From NCBI RefSeq assembly GCF_014647875.1, contig NZ_BMQA01000064.1:1-34114 (forward strand): a stretch of DNA of 34,114 nucleotides. The letters are read 5' to 3'. The notes beneath the pieces are model-generated. The model searched no databases. It had not been told where the DNA came from and worked only from the letters and a program-made list of their open reading frames with translations. Position 1 is the first letter of the stretch; every line of letters starts with the position of its first letter. Made by a program: the position numbers and the translations under genes. The DNA is from Streptomyces brasiliensis (GTDB taxonomy: Bacteria > Actinomycetota > Actinomycetes > Streptomycetales > Streptomycetaceae). Shown piece by piece: positions 15,363 through 24,141 of this stretch.

Positions 15363-17426
15363 TCACCACTGGATCGTGATCGTTGCGTGTGCGTCGACAT
15401 GGGCCTGGCAGCCGGGCTCGACGAGGATCGTGCCGAGTTCGTCGTCGATGACCGCAGGGCCGTCGATCCGGTTGCCCGCGAGGAGTTCACTGCGAGCGAA
15501 GAAAGGGACGTCGGCGTACTTGCGTCCGCCGAAGATGGCCGCACCGCGTGCTTTCACGGCGGTGGCCACCGGCTCGGCGCAGCCTGTGGTGATTTTCGGC
15601 AGCTTCAGATCAGGTGCTGGGCCATGCCCGGTGACCGCAGTTGTGGTGACGCTGACCCCTAGCTCGGGCGCGGCATAGCCGTATACGTGGTCGTAGTGCT
15701 CGTCCGTGGCCTGACGGATGCCGTCGAGGGTGGCCTGGTCGATCGGGCCGTTCGGGACGGGCAGCCGGTTGTCCCAGCTCTGGCCGGCGTACATGACGTA
15801 GATCGAGCGCTCGAGTTCCACCTGTGAAGGGTCGACGCCCTGACGCACGAGGTCTGCCGTGGCGCGCTGTTCCAGGTCGGCGTACCGCATGGCCAGAGTT
15901 TCCGGGTCGATCTGGGCGAGTGAGCGCATCTCCGGGGTCACGTGCTCGACCTTCGGACGGCTGGTGAGCATGCCGAACGCCGAGAAGCCACCTGGGAAGT
16001 ACGGGACGACGACACGGCGCATTCCATGTCCACGAGCAGTGGCGACGGCGTGCAGAGGGCCGGCTCCGCCGTAGGCGAACAGGGCGTAGTTGCGGACGTC
16101 CAGGGCTCGGTCGAAGGCCTTGGCGCGCGTGGCGTTGACGATGTCGCGATTCACGAGGTCGTAGGCGGCCTGGGCGACGTTTTCGGGTGTGGTCTCGAGC
16201 CTGTTGGCGAGGGGTTCGAAGGCGGCCAGCGCGGCTTCACGGTCGAGGTCCATGGCACCGCCGAGGAACAGCGAGGGTTCGACGTATCCGAGCAAGACGT
16301 AGCAGTCGGTCACGGTGGGCTCGGTGCCGCCGCGGCCGTAGGCGGCCGGGCCGGGGACCGCGCCTGCGCTCTCGGGGCCTACGGTGAGCGTACCGAAGTC
16401 ATCGACTCGGATGATGCTTCCGCCGCCGGCGCCGATGGACGTGACATCCACCGTGGCCACACCCAGCGGCATGCCCTGGTCGGCCTCCCAATTGTCGGTG
16501 ACCAGTGCGCGGCCGTTTGCGACGAAACCGATGTCGGTGCTTGTGCCACCGATATCGACGCAGACGAGAGAGGCGTCGTCCAACGCTGCTCCGGCGTAGA
16601 ACTCGGCGCCGAGGATGCCCGCTACCGGGCCGGAGCCCATGGTGAGAGCGGGAAAGTCCTCGATGGTGCTGTCCAGAGTCCGCAGACCGCCGCTCATCTG
16701 CATGATCTGCAGATCGCCGGAGTATCCCGCGTCGCGCATCCTTCCGCGCAGGTTCCGCAGGTACGTGGTTATCGCAGGGCCGGCGTAGGCGTCCAGCACG
16801 ACGGAGAACGTGCGCTTGTACTCACCGGCACGAGCCTGAATGGACGACACCTGCACGTAGGCATCCGGGAGTAGCTCGTTCACGAGCCTGCTCAGGGCCT
16901 TCTCGTGCGCGTCGTCCGCATAGGCATTGATCAGGCAGATCGCGACAGATTCGATGCCTTCATCGCGCAAGAACTCGATGTCTTCCCGCGCTTGGTCCAA
17001 GTCGAGCGCCTCGTGCACGGTACCGTCGTCGAGCAACCGCTCGGCGATCTCCCGGCGGTAGCGTCGGTGAACGAGAGGACGATCCTGGTGCGGACGGATC
17101 CACTGCGGGTCGTAAAGATCGTCTCCATCCGGCCGGTACAGCTGACCTACGTCGAGAAGATCCCGGAAGCCTGACGTGCACAGCAGCCCGGTCTTGGCGC
17201 CGGAGCGGGTGAGAACGGCATTGAGGCCGACGGTTGCACCGTGATGGAAGCCCACGATGTCCGCAGGGTCCAGGTCGAATGTTCTCAGGAGGTTCACCAC
17301 GCCGGTGGACTGGTCTTCAGGCGTGGTGGACACCTTGGTGCGCAGTAGTTCCCCGGTGTCCAAATCAAGTGCGACGCCGTCGGTGAATGTCCCACCGACG
17401 TCTACGCCCAGGCGAAATCGACGCAT
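15363..17426 (-). CDS. Hydantoinase A / acetone carboxylase beta-like subunit
   Basis: A HyuA/oxoprolinase-A family protein of 687 residues, the ATP-binding partner of HyuB. The N-terminal actin-like phosphate-binding motif DVGGTFTD is at 9-16. A second motif, DIGGTSTDIG, is at 291-300. Also seen are FHHGATVGLNAVL near 60-72, MSGGLRTLDS and SIGAGGGSI in the core, and ALFAYGGAGPLHA further on. The ATG at 17426 is preceded by TAGGAG at the right distance; in-frame sequence further upstream is not family-like. It is the first gene of the minus-strand operon, with an apparent leader of about 470 nt to the promoter proposed near 17.93 kb. Carboxylase, hydantoinase and lactamase members cannot be told apart by these motifs alone. 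Confidence 0.92.
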   Translation of the reverse strand: MRRFRLGVDVGGTFTDGVALDLDTGELLRTKVSTTPEDQSTGVVNLLRTFDLDPADIVGFHHGATVGLNAVLTRSGAKTGLLCTSGFRDLLDVGQLYRPDGDDLYDPQWIRPHQDRPLVHRRYRREIAERLLDDGTVHEALDLDQAREDIEFLRDEGIESVAICLINAYADDAHEKALSRLVNELLPDAYVQVSSIQARAGEYKRTFSVVLDAYAGPAITTYLRNLRGRMRDAGYSGDLQIMQMSGGLRTLDSTIEDFPALTMGSGPVAGILGAEFYAGAALDDASLVCVDIGGTSTDIGFVANGRALVTDNWEADQGMPLGVATVDVTSIGAGGGSIIRVDDFGTLTVGPESAGAVPGPAAYGRGGTEPTVTDCYVLLGYVEPSLFLGGAMDLDREAALAAFEPLANRLETTPENVAQAAYDLVNRDIVNATRAKAFDRALDVRNYALFAYGGAGPLHAVATARGHGMRRVVVPYFPGGFSAFGMLTSRPKVEHVTPEMRSLAQIDPETLAMRYADLEQRATADLVRQGVDPSQVELERSIYVMYAGQSWDNRLPVPNGPIDQATLDGIRQATDEHYDHVYGYAAPELGVSVTTTAVTGHGPAPDLKLPKITTGCAEPVATAVKARGAAIFGGRKYADVPFFARSELLAGNRIDGPAVIDDELGTILVEPGCQAHVDAHATITIQW

Positions 17427-17900
17427 ACCATCTCCTACGGGGTCTTGGCAGCCCCATCGATCACGGAAAGATCGCGGTCTTCTCCACCGCGATGGACGCT
17501 GAACGCAGGCACACACCGACCCTTGATCGCCGCCCGTGAAATCAAGGCCGGCCAGTGGCGATGCGCTGTGGTTGTTGCAGCAGTGAAGACGTCACCGAGG
17601 TCTCTGCGAGCTGGACCGCATGAGGCTGAATGGCAACGGAACCTCACCTCGGACACGCAGCGGAACTCGGCGCAGCTGTCACTCCGTTTAGGCGCTGGAT
17701 CGCCACCTGGAGGTGCGATCGCTCTCGTTGGGCGGTTCGCGGCGGAAGTCGCGCCCGTCGTTGCCTGGTCGCCCGGCTGCTGTGGCAGGCCATCGGTACG
17801 GGCATATCACTGTCCCTGGTGCGCGGGGTGTGTGGGCCGAGCGGGACGGGATGGCAGCGGGCGGCTCTCGTACGTTGCGCGTGCTGTTTTGTTCACGCGT

Positions 17901-17953
17901 ATTTGACCGTATGAATTTTTCGACAGTCTGCGAGCGGGCTGCCGGGCTGTCAA
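17901..17953 (-). promoter_or_regulatory. Likely promoter and operator of the HyuA operon
   Basis: On the minus strand TTGACA (17948-17953) is followed after 17 nt by CAGACT (17925-17930), a weak -10. Just downstream lies ATTTGACCGTATGAAT (plus-strand reading, 17901-17916), which matches 13 of 16 positions of the island palindrome. The promoter-then-operator geometry repeats at the ALDH and transporter promoters. Confidence 0.55.
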
Positions 17954-18076
17954 CCCTTCATGCAGAGATCCGCGGCGACGCTACGGCAGTGACGGCTGCA
18001 TAAGAGCAGGAGAGTCCAGGCGTGAACGTCCGCACGGGCGAGCGAGCGAGCGAGGGGCCGTGGCCATCCCGGAGGG

Positions 18077-18107
18077 TTGACGGACCCCGATATTGGGACG
18101 TACAAAT
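18077..18107 (+). promoter_or_regulatory. Operator and possible promoter of the MmgE/PrpD arm
   Basis: ATTGGGACGTACAAAT at 18092-18107 matches the reverse reading of the island palindrome at 14 of 16 positions. A -35-like TTGACG lies at 18077-18082, and the operator would cover the -10 region. The gene start is about 450 nt downstream. Confidence 0.5.
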
Positions 18108-18493
18108 TACTGGTCCCCGTCCGTTGCCGCACCGGTCCACACCCCGCTCAGGGTTGGCAGCCGTGGTGTCCCTCGCAGGTTCCTCGAAGAGCGTCAGCAT
18201 GCTCCGCCTCTCGACGGCATCACCGTCGTCGGCTCAGCAGGTCGTCGCCGCCCAGTTCCCCTCCCCCATCACCCCCTTCGGCCACTAACGGCTCTCGGTG
18301 CGCGGTCCATCACCTCCCCCGACCCGGTGAATGGCGACGCCGGTACAGGGGAGGGCCTGGCGGGCCGGCGGTCTACGGGGCGCCCAGGCCGGCTGCCTCA
18401 GGTCGGCCCGACGTGAAGGCGCCGATCTCCGGTGACGGGCGGCCGCACTGAACTCTGTCGCGATGCGGCGCCGTGTGAAGAACGATCAGGTTC

Positions 18494-18511
18494 ATGAGAG
18501 GCGACTTTTGA
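18494..18511 (+). CDS. Possible 5-codon leader frame
   Basis: ATG AGA GGC GAC TTT TGA encodes MRGDF. Its stop overlaps the ATG of the next small frame (TGATG). There is no strong ribosome-binding site. It may be chance, but its linkage to the next small frame and then to the MmgE/PrpD gene suggests a translational relay. Confidence 0.25.
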   Translation: MRGDF

Positions 18512-18558
18512 TGCGAGATAGCTGGATTGATCCACTGGCTGGGGACGGTGCGGCATGA
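18511..18558 (+). CDS. Possible 15-residue leader peptide
   Basis: A short frame encodes MRDSWIDPLAGDGAA. An AGGCGA ribosome-binding-like sequence lies about 7 nt upstream. Its TGA stop overlaps the start of the MmgE/PrpD gene in the ATGA arrangement typical of translational coupling. The MmgE/PrpD gene itself has only a weak ribosome-binding site, so coupling from this frame would explain its expression. There is no known homologue. Confidence 0.35.
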   Translation: MRDSWIDPLAGDGAA

Positions 18559-19898
18559 CGAGCGTGATAGAACGCCTTGGCGCGTTCGCCGCCGGGGTGA
18601 CACTCGACCGGCTGCCGGCCGCAGTCGTCTCACGTGCTCAGGACTGCCTCGTGCACGCGCTGGTCATCGGCGCGGCCGGGGTCGATGCGGGGTTCGGCGA
18701 GACGGCGGAGGCCGCCCTCGGCGCCGCAGTCGGCACCGAAGCCCACCTGCTCGCGTCCGGCAGGACCGCGGCCCCGCAGCTTGCCGCCTTCGCCAACAGC
18801 GCACTGTTGCATGCCCGTGCCCAGGAGGACACACATGGCACATTCCATCCCGGGGTGGCGACGATTCCCGCAGCTCTCGCAGCCGCGGAGGCCGAACGGG
18901 TTGACGGGGCCACGTTCCTGTCCGCAGTGGTGGCCGGCTACGAGGTGGGGACGGCGATCTCCGATCCCCTGACCGAGCTGACCACACCGCCATTCCGGGC
19001 GACTGGCCTGTTCGGCCCGCTGGCCGCCGCGGCGGCAGTGGGCCGTGTCCTCGCCCTCGACGCACGGCAGCTCACGTCGGCTCTGGGGCTGGCGTCGGGG
19101 TTCGCAGGAGGCAGTAGTGAGGCGTTCGCCGCAGGCACCGACGAATGGCACTACCAGCCCGGGGTGGCCGCCTTGAACGGTCTGCTTGCCGCGCAGCTGG
19201 CCAGGGCGGGAGCGCAGGGATCGCTGCTTGCGATGGAAGGCGAGGCCGGCTTCCTGGACTGCTTCGTCCGGGGGCAGGCGCCGTCGCCGGATGAGCTGGC
19301 GGTCGACCTCGGCAGCCGCTGGCGGATCCTGGACGTCACCTTCAAGCCCTACCCGATCTGCGCGTTCAATCAGACACCAGCGTTGGTCGTGGCGCAGCTT
19401 GCCACCACGCACGGCATCAGTCCGGCCGACGTGGCGTCGCTGGTGGTACGCATGAACGAACGTGAGGCCACCTACCCGGGGGTGGGGTACAGCGGGCCCT
19501 TCCGGGAAGTGGCGCAGACGCTGATGAGCGTGCGCTTCGGCGTCGCCGCCGCTCTGGTAGATGGGCACATCGACTACGCGGCCCTGACCCGCTTCGACGA
19601 CCCGACGCTGCTCCACCTGGTCGAGCGGATCGACATCATTCCCGAGCCGGGCCGCCCGCCCAAGACGGCGGCCGCGACGCTCACGCTCATCGACGGCCGG
19701 GAGATCCGCATGGCGATCGAGGACTCTGCGAAGGAGCTGTCCTGGGACTCGGCGGGGGTACGGGACAACGCCCGACGGCTGCGGCTGGAGACACACCTCA
19801 CCGAGGAGGGACTCAAGGCGCTGTTCACGGCCGTCGAAGCCCTGCCCGAGGCACGCAGCCTGGACAGACTGCTCGAAGCCGTCCTCCCACCCAGTTGA
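18555..19898 (+). CDS. MmgE/PrpD family protein
   Basis: A protein of 447 residues in the MmgE/PrpD family, which includes 2-methylcitrate dehydratase, cis-aconitate decarboxylase and iminodisuccinate epimerase. Visible family text includes the HARAQEDTHGTFHPGVATIPAA segment split around residues 85-105, GTAISDPL near 135, ATGLFGPLAAAAAVGRVLALD, and FKPYPICAFNQTPA around 265-278, where the substrate site lies. The ATG at 18555 has a weak ribosome-binding site and overlaps the stop of a 15-codon frame. It heads the plus-strand arm and ends 353 nt before ALDH, which has its own promoter. A copy of codons 78-112 occurs in the SDR relic at 12.1 kb. The exact reaction is unknown; a dehydratase or epimerase role is possible. 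Confidence 0.85.
   Translation: MTSVIERLGAFAAGVTLDRLPAAVVSRAQDCLVHALVIGAAGVDAGFGETAEAALGAAVGTEAHLLASGRTAAPQLAAFANSALLHARAQEDTHGTFHPGVATIPAALAAAEAERVDGATFLSAVVAGYEVGTAISDPLTELTTPPFRATGLFGPLAAAAAVGRVLALDARQLTSALGLASGFAGGSSEAFAAGTDEWHYQPGVAALNGLLAAQLARAGAQGSLLAMEGEAGFLDCFVRGQAPSPDELAVDLGSRWRILDVTFKPYPICAFNQTPALVVAQLATTHGISPADVASLVVRMNEREATYPGVGYSGPFREVAQTLMSVRFGVAAALVDGHIDYAALTRFDDPTLLHLVERIDIIPEPGRPPKTAAATLTLIDGREIRMAIEDSAKELSWDSAGVRDNARRLRLETHLTEEGLKALFTAVEALPEARSLDRLLEAVLPPS
18786..18889 (+). repeat. Parent copy of the 104-bp inverted duplicate
   Basis: This in-frame part of the MmgE/PrpD gene is the partner of 12106-12209, which is on the other strand with three mismatches. Being inside an intact gene, it is the likely source, or a close paralogue of the source. 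Confidence 0.9.
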
Positions 19899-20251
19899 AC
19901 ATCCGAACAAATAAAGCATGCTGACGCTTTCTCAGAGGGCGTTAGATACCTATTGACTTCGGTAGCCCCGCCAAATAGCGTGAGATTTGTACGTACGAAT
20001 TTTCAGTCCGGGTGGAGAACCCCTTCATCCGACCGGGCCGGAGTGATGCCGCGATGCGCAGGGCTGGTGGTCGGGCGCACATAGGTACGCATCGCCGTGG
20101 AGCCCTCGAACTGCCGTCCCGCTCCACGAGCCCTCGCGCGGGCGTCGCCTTGAGGCCCGTGCCAACGACAGGGAAGCTGCGGTCGAGTGGCCGAACGCTC
20201 ATAACACAGGACAGCACGAACGCGGTCACGCCGCGGAAGGTGGATCTTGGG
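19899..20251 (+). promoter_or_regulatory. ALDH promoter region with operator and 250-nt leader
   Basis: A well-formed promoter, TTGACT (19953-19958), 17 nt, TAGCGT (19976-19981), is followed at once by the best copy of the island palindrome, ATTTGTACGTACGAAT (19985-20000). A leader of about 250 nt then runs to the ATG. That leader is open in the ALDH frame from 20012, but it reads as Arg-rich text unlike the family and is treated as untranslated. Confidence 0.72.
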
Positions 20252-21748
20252 ATGACACGCAACGCAGCCGGTGAAGTCACGTACCGGCAGATGTACATCG
20301 GCGGCAAGTGGGTGGACGCCGAGACGGGGGAGACATTCGAGTCCGTCGACCCGTTCACCGGGCAGGTGTGGGCGAAGGCTCCGCTTGGCGGGCCTGCTGA
20401 CGTTCGTAAGGCGGTGCAGGCGGCGACCGACGCACTGAGCGGGCCATGGGGCACCATGTCCGCCTCGGCGAGGGGTAACCTCATCCGGCGCCTCGGTCAG
20501 CTCATAGCTGAGCACACGGATGAACTCGCCACCATCGAGAGCACGGACAACGGCAAGGTCATCCGCGAGACGCGGGGCCAGATGGCGGGTCTTCCGGCCA
20601 CCTACGAGTACTTCGCCGGAGCCGCCGACAAGATCCAGGGCTCGACGATCCCCTCCCCGCACACCAACTTCTTCACCTACACCCGCCGGGAACCGATCGG
20701 CGTCGTGGCCGCGATCTTGCCCTGGAACAGCCCTCTGTACTTGCTGGCCAGCAAGCTCGCACCGGCGCTGGCGGCAGGGTGCACGTTTGTGGCGAAACCG
20801 GCCGAGCAGACGCCGATGTCCACGCTGAAGTTTGCTGAACTCGTCGCGGAAGCGGGATTCCCCGACGGTGTGTTCAACGTCGTGACTGGCGCTGGCGAGA
20901 CCGGCGCTGCGCTGTCCGCCGACCCAGGGGTGGCGAAGGTAACCTTCACGGGCTCTACGGCCACTGGCACGGCTGTGATGAAGGCCGCGGCCGATCACAT
21001 CACGGACGTCACCCTCGAGCTCGGCGGCAAGTCCCCCAACATCGTCTTCGCCGACACCGACATCGCGGACGCGATGAACGGGGTCATGGCCGGCATCTTC
21101 GCCGCGACGGGGCAGACCTGCATCGCCGGCAGCCGGCTGCTCGTAGCCAGGGAGATCCACGACGAGCTGATCGGCAGGCTGGCCGAACGGATCAAGACGA
21201 TCAAGCTCGGTGACCCGCTCGACATGGCCACCGAGGTGGGGCCCATCGCCTTCAGCGAGCAGCTGGACAAGGTGCGCTCGTATGTGGACATCGGCGTCGG
21301 CGAGGGCGCCACGCTGGTGTCCGGCGGACGCAAGCCGACCGAGGGCGACCTGCGCGACGGGTACTTCTTTGAGCCCACGATCCTCACCGGCGTGCACAAC
21401 AACATGCGTGTCGCCCGAGAGGAAATCTTTGGGCCGGTGCTGTCGGTCATCCCCTTCGACAGCGAAGAGGAAGCCGTCCGGATCGCCAACGACACCGCTT
21501 ACGGCCTGGCCGCCGCGGTGTGGACGCGTGACATCCAGCGCGCGCACCGCGTCGCACACCAGCTCAACGCCGGGTCCATCTGGATCAATTCCTACCGCGT
21601 GCTCGCCTACAACGTGCCCTACGGCGGCTTCCGGCAGAGCGGAATCGGTCGAGAGAACGGACTCGAGGGCCTGGACAGCTACCTGCAGACGAAGTCGATC
21701 TGGGTTGAGCTGACCGGCGCGAGCCGCGACCCGTTCAAGCTCGGCTGA
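20252..21748 (+). CDS. NAD(P)-dependent aldehyde dehydrogenase
   Basis: An ALDH-superfamily enzyme of 498 residues that oxidises an aldehyde to an acid in the cytosol. Key residues are all present: Asn159 in PWNSPL, FTGSTATG (232-239) for the cofactor loop, the general base Glu256 in LELGGKSPN, and the nucleophile Cys290 in GQTCIAGSRLL. EEIFGPVLSV and a C-terminal PYGGFRQSGIGRENG also fit. The ATG at 20252 has GGAAGG 11 nt upstream and gives the normal family length. A longer in-frame reading from 20012 is rejected. The alcohol dehydrogenase gene follows after 20 nt, so the pair could carry an alcohol to an acid. The substrate is unknown. Confidence 0.93.
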   Translation: MTRNAAGEVTYRQMYIGGKWVDAETGETFESVDPFTGQVWAKAPLGGPADVRKAVQAATDALSGPWGTMSASARGNLIRRLGQLIAEHTDELATIESTDNGKVIRETRGQMAGLPATYEYFAGAADKIQGSTIPSPHTNFFTYTRREPIGVVAAILPWNSPLYLLASKLAPALAAGCTFVAKPAEQTPMSTLKFAELVAEAGFPDGVFNVVTGAGETGAALSADPGVAKVTFTGSTATGTAVMKAAADHITDVTLELGGKSPNIVFADTDIADAMNGVMAGIFAATGQTCIAGSRLLVAREIHDELIGRLAERIKTIKLGDPLDMATEVGPIAFSEQLDKVRSYVDIGVGEGATLVSGGRKPTEGDLRDGYFFEPTILTGVHNNMRVAREEIFGPVLSVIPFDSEEEAVRIANDTAYGLAAAVWTRDIQRAHRVAHQLNAGSIWINSYRVLAYNVPYGGFRQSGIGRENGLEGLDSYLQTKSIWVELTGASRDPFKLG

Positions 21749-21768
21749 TCAACCAAGGAGTGATGCAC

Positions 21769-22926
21769 ATGTCGATCGACACTTTTCCCAAGACCTGCCG
21801 GGCCGCGGTACTCACCGCGCACGGAGAACCCTTGGAAATCCGAGAGCTGCCTGTCCCCAGCGAGCTGGAGCCCGGCGCGCTGCTCGTCAAGATCGAGGCC
21901 GCCACGGTCTGCGGCTCCGACCTGCACCTGTGGGACGGGTCACTGGCCGGCAGCCAAGCCCTTGACCTGCCGGTGATCCCTGGGCACGAGATGGTCGGCT
22001 CCGTCGTCCGGATCGGTGAGGGCGCGGACCGCGACACCTTTGGCCAGCCGCTGCGGCTGGGAGACCGGATCTGCTTCACCCACGCGTCGTGCAACCAGTG
22101 CGAGCACTGCCGCCTGGACAACCAGCCGACGCTGTGTGCCAACCGGCAGTACTACATGTTCACCAGTTGTGCCGAGGCCCCCTACCTCGTGGGTGGATTC
22201 GCTGAGTACTGCTACGTCTTCCCGAACTCGGGACGGGTCAAGGTGCCGGACGAGGTGCCCACCGAATGGGCCTCGGCCGCCAGTTGTGCCCTGCGGACGG
22301 TGGTGCACTCCTTCGACCGGGTCGGCCGGATCAACCCGTGGGAGACCGTGGTCATCCAAGGATCGGGACCCCTCGGACTGTTCGCCACCGCGCTCGCCGA
22401 CCACCTCGGCGCCGAACGGGTCATCACCATCGGCGCCCCCGAGGACCGGCTGAAGATCGCCACGGCCTTCGGTGCCACCGACATTGTGTCCATAGCCAGC
22501 GCCTCCGAACCGCAGGACCGCATCGACGCCGTACGGGAACTGCTCGGCGGCCGGGGCGCCGACCTCGTCTTCGAATTCTCCGGAGCCCGGACAGCCTTCA
22601 CCGAAGGACTCGGCATGATCAAGGAAGGCGGCCGGTACATGGTCACCGGCCAGATCGACGGACCGGGCAAGGAAGTACCGGTGCGACCGGGATTCATCAC
22701 CCGCCAGCAGCTGACCATCATGGGCACTTGGTCCGGCCACATCGCCGAGTACCGCAAGGCACTGCGGTTCATGAAGAACACGCGGCACCGCTACGACTTC
22801 GGGACACTCGTGCCCAACCGCTACTCGCTGGAAGAGGCCACAGACGCGCTGACCCGGATGCGCGCGCAGCAGGACATCAAGCCCGTGCTCATCCCGCACG
22901 CACCGGTGAGCCAGGAGTCAGCATGA
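21769..22926 (+). CDS. Zinc-dependent alcohol dehydrogenase (MDR family)
   Basis: A medium-chain dehydrogenase/reductase of 385 residues. Catalytic-zinc residues are Cys48 (VCGSDLH) and His73-Glu74 (PGHEMVG). The structural-zinc loop is Cys108, 111, 114 and 123. The Rossmann motif is GSGPLG, after VVIQ. The N- and C-terminal halves follow the GroES-like then NAD-binding order. The ATG at 21769 is eight bases from AAGGAG; GTG at 21760 and ATG at 21763 are too close to it. Its stop overlaps the start of the CoA-transferase gene (ATGA). It is probably a polyol- or secondary-alcohol-type enzyme. The substrate is not readable from sequence. Confidence 0.92.
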   Translation: MSIDTFPKTCRAAVLTAHGEPLEIRELPVPSELEPGALLVKIEAATVCGSDLHLWDGSLAGSQALDLPVIPGHEMVGSVVRIGEGADRDTFGQPLRLGDRICFTHASCNQCEHCRLDNQPTLCANRQYYMFTSCAEAPYLVGGFAEYCYVFPNSGRVKVPDEVPTEWASAASCALRTVVHSFDRVGRINPWETVVIQGSGPLGLFATALADHLGAERVITIGAPEDRLKIATAFGATDIVSIASASEPQDRIDAVRELLGGRGADLVFEFSGARTAFTEGLGMIKEGGRYMVTGQIDGPGKEVPVRPGFITRQQLTIMGTWSGHIAEYRKALRFMKNTRHRYDFGTLVPNRYSLEEATDALTRMRAQQDIKPVLIPHAPVSQESA

Positions 22927-24125
22927 GGCCGTTGGACGGGCTCGTCGTCCTCGAGATGGGGCAGTACATCGCGGCACCGTACTGCGCCATGATGCTCGCC
23001 GACCTCGGCGCCGACGTCATCAAGATCGAACGCCCTGGCAAGGGTGACCCGCGGCGCTCCTACGATCCCTTGATCGAGGACGAGAACGGCCGGCTCAGCG
23101 GAGGCTTCCTGAGCTACAACCGCAATAAGCGGTCGGTCACTCTCGACCTTGCCACGCACGAGGGCCAGACCCTCTACAAGCGCCTGGCCGCCAAGGCCGA
23201 TGTCATCATCGAAAACCTGCGCCCCGGCGCGGTCGACCGGCTCGGCATCGGCTACGACGCACTTCGCCAGGCCAACCCCGCCCTCATCTACTGCGCGATC
23301 AGCGGCTACGGTCGCTCGCCCCGCCGGCGCGGTGTCTACGCCGACCGGCCCGCCTTCGACACCGCCATCCAGGCGATGGCCGGCCTCATGGCCATCACCG
23401 GCGAACCCGGCGGGCCACCCCTGCCCACCATCACCGGCTTCGCCGACCTCTTCACCGCCGTGCACGCCGCCTGCTCGGTGCTCGCGTCCCTCCAGGGCAG
23501 GGCCCACACCGGACGCGGCACCTTCGTCGACCAGAGCATGTACGACTCCACGGCCTCGCTGATCGAGCGGGAGCTGATGCTGTGGGACTTCACCCGTCAA
23601 GAACGTCGTCGCGGCGTGGACGGCTATGCCCCCCTCGGCTGCCTGGAAACCAGCGACGGGCACATAGCCCTGATCATCCCCACAGATGAGATGTGGCGCC
23701 GTATGTGCAGAGCCATCGACCGCGAGGACCTTCTGAACCATCCGAAGCTCGATTCGGTCCTGGCCCGGGCCGAGAACTTCTCGACGTTGGTCCGGCCCGA
23801 GGCAGAACGCTGGACACGCTCGCGCACACGTCAGGAGGTCGTCAGCCATTTCTCGGAGTGCGGACTCCCGGCCGGTGTGGTGCAGACGATCCCCGAGGTC
23901 TACGACTGCCCCCACCTGGCAGCACGGGACATGTTCCTCGACGTCCACGATGCGCACGCCGGGAAGCGGCGCATGATCCGCACTCCTGCGCTGCTGGACG
24001 GCTATGAACTCCCGCGACCCGCGTCCGCTCCTCAGCTGGGCGCGGACAACGACGACGTGCTTCGGCAGATGGCAGACGCCACCCCGCACGACCTCATGCG
24101 CTGGCGGCAAGCCGGTGTCATCTGA
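22923..24125 (+). CDS. CaiB/BaiF (class III) CoA-transferase
   Basis: A class III CoA-transferase of 400 residues that moves CoA between carboxylic acids. Family text includes LDGLVVLEMGQYIAAPYCA at the N-terminus, LADLGADVIKIERPGKGD near 25-42, NRNKRSVTLDL (66-76), ADVIIENLRPGAVDRLGIGY, and GFADLFTAV, in which Asp175 is the likely catalytic Asp. CaiB-type proteins are interlocked dimers. The ATG at 22923 overlaps the stop of the alcohol dehydrogenase and has GGAG upstream. Position before the thiolase suggests it activates the acid that the thiolase then cleaves. The donor CoA ester is unknown. Racemase members of the superfamily are a less likely alternative. Confidence 0.92.
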   Translation: MRPLDGLVVLEMGQYIAAPYCAMMLADLGADVIKIERPGKGDPRRSYDPLIEDENGRLSGGFLSYNRNKRSVTLDLATHEGQTLYKRLAAKADVIIENLRPGAVDRLGIGYDALRQANPALIYCAISGYGRSPRRRGVYADRPAFDTAIQAMAGLMAITGEPGGPPLPTITGFADLFTAVHAACSVLASLQGRAHTGRGTFVDQSMYDSTASLIERELMLWDFTRQERRRGVDGYAPLGCLETSDGHIALIIPTDEMWRRMCRAIDREDLLNHPKLDSVLARAENFSTLVRPEAERWTRSRTRQEVVSHFSECGLPAGVVQTIPEVYDCPHLAARDMFLDVHDAHAGKRRMIRTPALLDGYELPRPASAPQLGADNDDVLRQMADATPHDLMRWRQAGVI

Positions 24126-24141
24126 AAGTGAAGGTACCCCT

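Larger units (their letters stand above)
17427..18554. other. 1.1-kb divergent control region, no sure gene
   Basis: This separates the two arms of the island. Frames open here read as low-complexity Arg/Ser/Pro text and show no family pattern, so I call no gene. It holds two operator-like palindromes (17901-17916 and 18092-18107), promoter-like hexamers on both strands, and two tiny overlapping reading frames directly before the MmgE/PrpD gene. Both arms would have leaders of 450-480 nt. Confidence 0.6.

Noticed and set aside
17630..17914. Possible gene in the divergent control region
   Set aside because: It reads as Arg/Cys-rich text with no family pattern and no clear ribosome-binding site, and it runs through an operator-like site.
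20012..20251. 80-residue N-terminal extension of the ALDH
   Set aside because: The added text is Arg/Pro-rich and unlike ALDH, the promoter/operator lies just before it, and the ATG at 20252 has a proper ribosome-binding site.
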